Origin: Tubulanus polymorphus
Lineage: Eukaryota > Nemertea > Palaeonemertea > Tubulaniformes > Tubulanidae
Assembly (NCBI RefSeq): GCF_964204645.1
Contig: NC_134028.1
Span: forward strand, 6,861,001 to 6,925,000
DNA: 64,000 bases
Reading direction: 5' to 3'
Shown here: piece by piece, positions 57,716 through 64,000 of the stretch
Numbering within the stretch: position 1 is the first letter of the stretch
Layout: each line of letters opens with the position of its first letter
Notes under the pieces: model-generated
Seen by the model: only the letters and a program-made list of their open reading frames with translations
The model's database searches: none
What the model was told of the DNA's origin: nothing
Program-made: the position numbers and the translations under genes

Positions 57716-57976
57716 ACCAACTTAGATTAACCCCCCACCCCCTGCTGATTAGACATTCCAGGTTTTCAAGTGCATGTCCAAACCTGGCTTAAAGGCTAAT
57801 TTCGTGTGTGTTTGATCAAAGAGTGCAGATGTCCTTGCCTTCTTCTTTTTCGTATAATGGCCGCCTTCATCGGTTTGAAGATTATGCCATTCGTGATCAA
57901 CGCATTTCTGCATTCGGGTTGCAGATTAAAATATCTGCATTTGATTGGATTTCACCGGTAGCTTCTTTTACTTGGA

Positions 57977-58134
57977 CATTCATGTATTGCGTACGCATTA
58001 GGGTAGGGGGAGGGGTCAGTGCAAATGCGTACTGTAATGCTTAATGTATATGAAAAAATGGCCGATTTTGCGTACAGAGGGGGAGGGGGGTTGAAAAAGT
58101 CAAATTTTATGCGTACGTAATAAATGAATGATCC
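57977..58134. repeat. Short inverted-repeat element (MITE), copy 2
   Basis: Inverted, diverged copy of 1824-1981: ATTCATGTATTGCGTACGCA at one end, ATGCGTACGTAATAAATGAA at the other, with G-rich tracts in the interior. Confidence 0.6.
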
Positions 58135-58393
58135 CTTTCACAATAGAATTGAAAACCACACAAAATTGTAGGCTACCAACATCATATCAACATGTACAAT
58201 GTTCAGATAAATATGCAAAAGTATAAAATCATCATGAATATAATCACACGGTTATTTTATGTGTAACAATAGTAACAATACTGTCGTATACCTAAAATGT
58301 GGAACATCGTCGAAACCAAGCAGATGGGTTGAAGATAGTTTATTGGAATTATACTCCATGATGCGGTGAATTGATCATATTTACCCATTAACG

Positions 58394-58508
58394 CAGGGTC
58401 CAGTTTTATAGACTGGTATTAGCTATAATACGGGGTTAACTCTATTGAAAATGAATTGAGTTAGCCTCCGGGTTAAAGATAATACCAGTCTATAAAACTG
58501 GACCCTGC
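58394..58508. repeat. Hairpin element
   Basis: CAGGGTCCAGTTTTATAGAC to TGGTATTA (58394-58421) is inverted at 58481-58508, and an inner pair GGTTAACTC / GAGTTAGCC continues the fold. Very close arms suggest a recent hairpin MITE. Confidence 0.8.
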
Positions 58509-59019
58509 CATTTAATTCCCGAATGGACTAAAATTACATGACATATCGGACTTTTGCTGGATACCATCGTCAAATTAAAATTTCATTTTTCGTCTTCAAT
58601 AGTTTTACATAAGTGGGTTTTCAATACATAATATATTCAGCATTCAGTGAACAAAAATTAGACCGGTATTCTAAATCACAGAAAATTGAAGATATTTTTC
58701 CCAGGCTGCAGATCAACCGGATGGTAGGATTTTAGAAGAGTAAGACACATTCATGAATGAACAGGGGCCGGATCCAGAGTTGACTGCTGTTGGCACTACT
58801 GTGGCAACCACTGTACAGCAGTACCAACAGGTAAGGGCACTTTTTCCGCAAAAAACCCACTAAAAAGAACAATATCTACTAATAACCCTTTATTCCTGGC
58901 TCAAATGGGAGGAAATGTATTTTGCGATTGATTGACCCTTTCAGTGCTGACTAACTAATACCTGAAAGTGCTGCTGATAATTCAAAATTTTTCAAATATT
59001 CCAGTGTGTTGAATAACCG

Positions 59020-59230
59020 CAGTGCGGTGTATCGTTAGTAAATAATACTACACTATGTTTGTTGAGTAACAGGCACACCAGGTCTCTACACCGCAGTGCC
59101 GTGTATCATCAGTTAATAATACCCCACTATGTTTGTTGAGTAACAGGCACACCAGGTCTCTACACCGCCGTGCCGTGTATCATCAGTTAATAATACCCCA
59201 CTATGTTTGGTAGCTGCCATCTTTCATTCG
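59020..59230. repeat. Tandem repeat, about 75-80 bp units
   Basis: ACCGCAGTGCCGTGTATCAT followed by ACTATGTTTGTTGAGTAACA and GGCACACCAGGTCTCTACAC, two full units plus a partial third. Confidence 0.8.
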
Positions 59231-60084
59231 AGATGAAAACTAATTACTAATAACATCAATACACAGCGATTTGTTTGCGAAGCCCATCACTGATCTATAC
59301 ACCGCACAGTGGTGCAGACGCACTGAAAGGGTTAAATCTTGCCTGTTGTTTCTACTTTCTTTCCTAGGGTCTGGATCTGCCCTGATAAAGATCAGTTGAT
59401 AGTTAGTCGAAGGTAGGCTGTATTTACACGTGTAATAATGGTGTGAGAGTTTCAGATGAACAATACTAGTCCGGTCCGCGAGGAGGGCTTTACACAGGGT
59501 TAGTAGCAGTCAAACTGAGATCTACATCGGCACTTTTTACCTGAATTCAATTACTACCACATCTTTGATTTGCAGGTATAATAAAAGACTGCGATAAAAC
59601 TGGCCAGTAGAAATTTCCAGTGATGGCATTGAGTCCGAAAAATATATACTCATCAGCAATTTCAGCACTAATCAGGGCCTTCCCTAAATTTTTCCAAAAG
59701 CACTTTTCAGAATTTGTCAGACTCGCTACAAACCCTGCTAAAAAGAGTATTTTGCTTGAGTGGAAAGACATATTCGTGATATTATTCTCTGAGGGTAGCC
59801 TTGATCTCAGGATCCAATGTTAGGATCCAATTTTATTTGGTCCAAATTTTCCAGACGCGACCTTGAAAATTGTTGCGACCACCATGCATTCTCTTCATTT
59901 TGATTCATTTTCCAAGGTAAACACTATCATTTGAACGAGAATAAGTCATCTAGCCATCCTTTTTGTTATTCTTGCTCATGGATCCTGATGATAAACGGGA
60001 TCAAGGGCTACCTTCGCAAAAAAAAATTCACTAATTTCTTGGATTTTCTTTGTCTTCAAATTGTCTTTCCACTCAAACGAAAAG

Positions 60085-60330
60085 TCAATTTTCGGGTTCT
60101 ACAGACAGGACGATACTGATGATGATGAGGACAATGATAATGACAATGATCACGCGGTTTGTCAACTGGAATGATTCGTGATTGTCACTCGCGACGTTGT
60201 CGTCGTCGCCATTTTCCAGATATGATGAACACAACGCAGCAGTTTCAACGGTAAACGACACGGCTGTAGTTTCGATACAAACGTTCCGACCTGCTTGAAC
60301 AAATCTGTAATTCGTAGTTAAAGCCTTCAT
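60085..60330 (-). CDS. Possible exon with a C-terminal transmembrane segment
   Basis: A minus-strand open frame. An acceptor-like TTCAAGCAG lies near its middle and the following frame has ETTAVSFTVETAALCSSYLE, then VIIVIIIVLIIISIVLSVE, a strong membrane anchor near the stop. Could be a last exon of the NAA60-like gene upstream (that family has a membrane-binding C terminus) or an unrelated gene. The anchor-coding sequence is also a GAT-rich simple repeat on the plus strand, so it may be chance. Confidence 0.25.
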   Translation of the reverse strand: MKALTTNYRFVQAGRNVCIETTAVSFTVETAALCSSYLENGDDDNVASDNHESFQLTNRVIIVIIIVLIIISIVLSVEPEN

Positions 60331-60517
60331 AAAATTTACGCTGAATAAAAATACAATTAACTCCTCTCTGTTTTATACAGTTCAAATGGAAACCAGCTCT
60401 AGTGACTGAATTTTCTAAAGATATTATTCTCTAAGACTTACGATTTTCCATGAAATATTTACAGGCCAAAAGCTTTCAATTAAGGTAAAGTCGACTGTAC
60501 AGATAATATATCTATAG

Positions 60518-60715
60518 AGCGAGCGGTGTGGGCGAGTGGTTAGAGCGTTTGTCTCTGGGAAGCTGCTCAGATATTACTTCTCCCCAGGGAGAGATGACTG
60601 ATGCATGGATACAGTTGCAGGGGGTAATAATACCAAATTTGGAGTGCATTTGAACTGACTGGTTAGGATACCTGCACTATATAAAATGACAATCATTATT
60701 ATGATTACATATTTA
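60518..60715 (+). mobile_element. tRNA-derived SINE, internally deleted
   Basis: Starts GTGTGGGCGAGTGGTTAGAGC, an A-box-like tRNA-type promoter, then jumps to GAGAGATGACTGAT and ends GCACTATATAAAATGACAAT plus ATTATT. Compared with the copy at 61380 it lacks about 90 bp, including the B box. Confidence 0.8.
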
Positions 60716-60812
60716 TGTAGCTACACAAATACATGTAAATAGGTTTTTACATTAATTTGATAGTTGCCCTGATAATGCCGGATTTGAATGGTCTCGGCTG
60801 ATGCATCGGTAC

Positions 60813-60931
60813 TTGATTGCATTGTACAAAACTCTGCCCTTAGTAGACTCATACTGCCTCAGCGGTGATTCAAATCGAACCCGACATGTTAGTCAATAAA
60901 CTAAGGGCAGAGTTTTGTACAATGCAATCAA
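60813..60931. repeat. Hairpin, 30-bp perfect arms
   Basis: TTGATTGCATTGTACAAAAC to TCTGCCCTTAG is inverted exactly at 60901-60931. The loop is about 58 bp. Confidence 0.85.
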
Positions 60932-60989
60932 ATTTGAAACCCTACTAAGGCAGGATGCGTCTACAATGGCAGGGTATCGAACTATGCCA

Positions 60990-63770
60990 TCAGGTACCAA
61001 CCAACCAATCACTACCGAGGGATGATATCGATATTACAAATCGGAGGCACAGTTCGAACGTAACCATTTCTAAATTCGTTCGCGTCGAGATAAAAGGATA
61101 TAATAGCGACCAGGGCGGCTGACCTCCGTTGATGTACAGCACGTACGTGTACCCGTCGCGCGGCTGTCCTTTGATCGAGTAGTAATACGGCAGGTAACTG
61201 TGGTGTATAAAGTGGCGGTGTTCGTAAAATCGAATCGCCGCCACGTTCGTCGTCAACACGTGTAAATAAACGGCTTTACAATTCACCGATTCGTTGCGCG
61301 TTAAATGATTCAGTAGATTATCTAATAACAGCGACGCTGAAAATGCAAATACAAAACGTTAAGACATAGACGGAAACAGTGAGTGGTGTGGGCGAGTGGT
61401 TAGAGCATTCGACTTTGGGAAGCCAGGTCGTGGGTTTCGAAGACCCGTACTTTACCGTAGTGTCCTCGGGTAAGACATTTATCCTCATTGCTTCTCTCCA
61501 CCCAGGAGTAAATGGGTACATCCGAGATGACATCCGAGCGCCTAGGAGCCGCTCGGATGTTACTTCTCAGGGAGAGATGACTGATACATGAATAGAGTTA
61601 TTGGCTAGGGGTAATAATACCAAGTTTGGAGCGCATTTGAACAGACTCTAGTTTGGATACCTGCGCTATATAAATGACAATTATCATTATTATTAACTTT
61701 TTTATTTTACGCGTGTGATCTTAACAAATTTCCCTGACTTTTAGGTTTTTTTTACAAACATTTCCCAACTACTCCTCAATTTTTTTAAAGAAAAGAAAAT
61801 TGCCCAATTTCTAGATAGGTAAGTGGCCACTCTATTAAACCATCTTTTGAGCACATGGCTCTAATTTTAGGGCTCAACTTACCGATACCGTGCCGTCTGT
61901 ATTCCTGAGCTACTCCAAGACTGAGTATGTAAGCCACCTGAACAGTGTTCGGATAACTGCCCGATAATATGTCGGCATCCTATAAATCAGAGAAATGATA
62001 TTCAAGCACAAACCTGGCATTCATTTCTCTCAAGGGAAATGTTAGGATCCAAGACCCAGTTGCGAGAACTCTATCATCAGAAATACTTCACTTATTTCAC
62101 GAAGACTCAAATTTAACCCACAAATGTCAACAGTCCCACTATTTTGAGTGGTCTGGATGAGTTTCTTTTCAACTCGTAAATAAAATTTAAACCGAGAACT
62201 AAATTACAGGGCTGCCAACCTCGGAAAAGTTCTATATCAGTAACAAGGTGAATTCCTTCACGAAAATTACATATAAACATATGAAATATGAAACAAAATG
62301 TTCAAAGTAAATACTATTACTATTTACTTATTGATGAACATCGATTATTGTAATCAATGTTCATCAGTAAATAATCAGTATTTCTTAGGACAAATTAGTA
62401 ACAACATACTGAAAATCGGGAACTGAAAATCGGGAACAGTTGGCAGATCTGAAACCTAATTAGACTCTGCTATTCGGGTTTTTGAAAAAGAAATAATTTC
62501 GATCTTAGATCTAAAATTTCGACTCAAAACTGCACAGCCGCCGACGACAGCGTTTATAAATTCATTCTAACCTCTTTATTGCACTTTGATCGAGTTTTCA
62601 CCTCAGAGACGATGAGACCGATTATTTTACCATTGTAAACCGACGCTAGCGAATAGAATTTCGCATTCGAAGCGATGTCTTGAAACCAACTATCGGGATA
62701 ACTGAAAAAAGAATTAGGCAAAAAAACTCATTACAATAGGCCTAATTTGAAAAAATTATTAGTAGCCTATGTATCAAAAATGTGTAAAAAGTGCTGATTT
62801 TGGCGAACAACAATGGCTGCCAGTCGGCCATTTTGATTCTGACAGGGCCAGTTTTTGGGCTGAAAATGTGTCTAGGGTAGATACATGTGTAACCCAAATA
62901 TCAAGATGTTACCTTGAAGCGTCTTCAAAACTTCCCAAAATAACTGGATTCCGTCTACGGACAGACGGACGAAAAGTGAACGCAATAGTCCGCTGGGACT
63001 TAAGTCCCAAGTGGGCTAAAAACTCATTCCCTAATTTGATAAAATTATTAGTAGCCTATGCATCAGGAGCGGATTAGGGGGTCATCTCGGGAGTCCGGAC
63101 CCTGCCTTGCCATTGTGGTTGCCATTTTCGTCAATACAAGAGAGGGATTGTTAAAACTTGTAAATTGGAAACCATCCTCTCGGAAAATGCATATTTTCAG
63201 ATGTATTTCTTCAAAAAATATCTAACACCGAGGGTGGGGCTCCACTAATAGCCTGTGATGCCCGGCTTTATCTGAAAAACATCTGTCATTTCTTCTGGAC
63301 CCCGACCTTCCAATTTTCCCAGCTTAATTAAAGGCGCAGATTCTTTAAGAGTTTTGTTGGGAACTGAGTAAAATCCTTTTGTCCACCATAATCACTATAA
63401 AGAACGTGTAGATAGGAATTCTATAATTACATAGGCCTACAGGTGTACTGGTTTCAGATATCAAGGAGGTTTTAATCTGTGAAACGTCGTAAATATAGCT
63501 AGTGTCATCCGTTTACGGCATCGTAAAAATAGCCTGAGCGATTCTTTAAAGGAAATTCTATGTCCTTTTTTTTCGTTTTAGCGTTCTGCGCCTGCAATTG
63601 CATGTCAGGAATTTTACGATCAGATTTTATGGGCAGCACGGGACAACTTCAACTTACTCGATGGGAAACCAATCTCTACAGAGCAATTTAATCTCGTCGA
63701 TGTCGCCCGAATTCAGGAATCGGAGTTGAACCTCGGGCTGTATGCTGAATGTGATAGTAGTCTGACTCAT
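60990..63770 (-). CDS. NAA60: NAA60-like N-alpha-acetyltransferase
   Basis: GNAT-fold enzyme; NAA60/NatF acetylates N termini of transmembrane proteins facing the cytosol and sits on the Golgi. Exons: 63770-63658 (MSQTTITFSIQPEVQLRFLN, then LLCRDWFPI), 62701-62572 (YPDSWFQDIAS), 61979-61883 (VAYILSLGVAQEYRRHGIG, the acetyl-CoA loop RxxGxG), and 61336-60990. The last exon has AVYLHVLTTNVAAIRFYEHR, HHSYLPYYYSI and GYTYVLYINGG(Q)PPW, near-identical to vertebrate NAA60 blocks. About 228 aa against 242 in human. After PPWS the C terminus diverges from the amphipathic membrane-binding tail of NAA60, so another last exon is possible. Intron 3 carries a SINE. Confidence 0.9.
61380..61700 (+). mobile_element. 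tRNA-derived SINE, full copy
   Basis: A box in GGGCGAGTGGTTAGAGC, B-box-like GTGGGTTTCGAAGACCC about 35 bp later, a central GCCGCTCGGATGTTACTTCT region, and the tail GCGCTATATAAATGACAATT followed by ATT repeats. The tail type is widespread in SINEs of marine invertebrates. Inserted in intron 3 of the NAA60-like gene, antisense to it. Confidence 0.88.
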
Positions 63771-64000
63771 TGGGTCAACCCTCATCTAACAGTAAAACCA
63801 TATCGTGAACCTCCTCAATCTCCTGAAAAAAACAAGCAATTTGATTAACAAACCAGCAGAGAAACATCTGTTGAGTGTTGTTTTTAGTGTAGTTACGTTT
63901 CTGAACATCACAGCAGAAGATTAGAATACCATTAAGTTTCTAAGTGGTTCATTACCTATATAAAAAATTCTGATTGAGTCAATAACAATGATTGGACTTG
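63771..64000. other. 5' region of the NAA60-like gene
   Basis: Upstream of the ATG at 63770. An acceptor-like site may sit near 63780 (TTAGATGAGG on the minus strand), so a non-coding first exon may lie beyond. Nothing else recognisable. Confidence 0.4.

Larger units (their letters stand above)
55388..60084. other. Non-coding interval rich in small repeats
   Basis: No convincing gene. 56400-57180 has low-complexity and T-rich stretches. 58520-59000 and 59240-60080 hold only short unsupported ORFs. The repeats are listed separately. Confidence 0.5.
60331..60989. other. 3' flank of NAA60-like gene with SINE and hairpin
   Basis: Holds the shorter SINE copy and a hairpin (listed separately). 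Nothing else is recognisable. Confidence 0.5.

Noticed and set aside
60541-60560. Functional tRNA genes at the SINE heads
   Set aside because: Only A- and B-box-like stretches fit; no cloverleaf acceptor stem, and both are followed by SINE body and tail.

Overview
The window is animal nuclear DNA, most likely from a marine invertebrate. It has spliced genes with GT-AG introns (REXO5-like, TTC22-like, NAA60-like), intronless rhodopsin-class GPCRs, a tRNA-derived SINE with a GCGCTATATAAATG-type tail, and many foldback and MITE-like repeats. A lophotrochozoan-like genome is my best guess, but the species cannot be fixed from this sequence. Transposable elements and their remnants fill much of the space between genes.

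Layout, left to right. 1-4.0 kb: the 3' two thirds of a REXO5-like RNA exonuclease gene (+), with two MITEs in its introns. 4.37-17.72 kb: a large, recent, palindromic element with Polinton-type ends (AG...CT termini, 6-bp target duplication GCGACT). Its two nearly identical arms face each other around a nested-hairpin centre. It carries zinc-finger, replication-region-like and small membrane-protein ORFs, but no visible polymerase catalytic core, integrase or capsid gene. The right arm carries about 4 kb of extra DNA. The element splits an open frame that reads through if one target copy is ignored. 17.9-20.8 kb: a 5'-truncated non-LTR retrotransposon (-). 20.9-23.5 kb: a two-exon TPR gene with a TIR-like C terminus (-). 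23.5-27.7 kb: non-coding DNA with several foldback elements.

27.66-34.17 kb: an unclassified element with inverted termini, carrying a spliced OTU-protease/PHD-finger gene with a quadruplicated exon and a roughly 190-bp satellite array built on an ACCTGTCA...AGGT dyad. 34.40-39.36 kb: an ISL2EU-type DNA transposon with AT target duplications, an apparently intact THAP-DDE transposase (-) and a truncated SAP-SWIM-YqaJ nuclease gene (+). 39.4-50.06 kb: three nearly identical 341-aa GPCR genes (-) in a nested tandem duplication, plus a 39-bp remnant of a fourth. 50.18-55.39 kb: a full-length REXO5-like gene (-), an inverted paralogue of the one at the left edge. 55.4-61 kb: repeats. 61.0-63.8 kb: an NAA60-like N-acetyltransferase gene (-).

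The cellular genes do not form a pathway. The coherent stories are local: the duplicated exonuclease pair converges on a 46-kb interval filled by transposons and the GPCR cluster; a possible innate-immunity-type TPR-TIR gene sits among mobile DNA; and the palindromic element at 4.4-17.7 kb is the best candidate for something undescribed. All functions are inferred from motifs and family memory. No searches were run.
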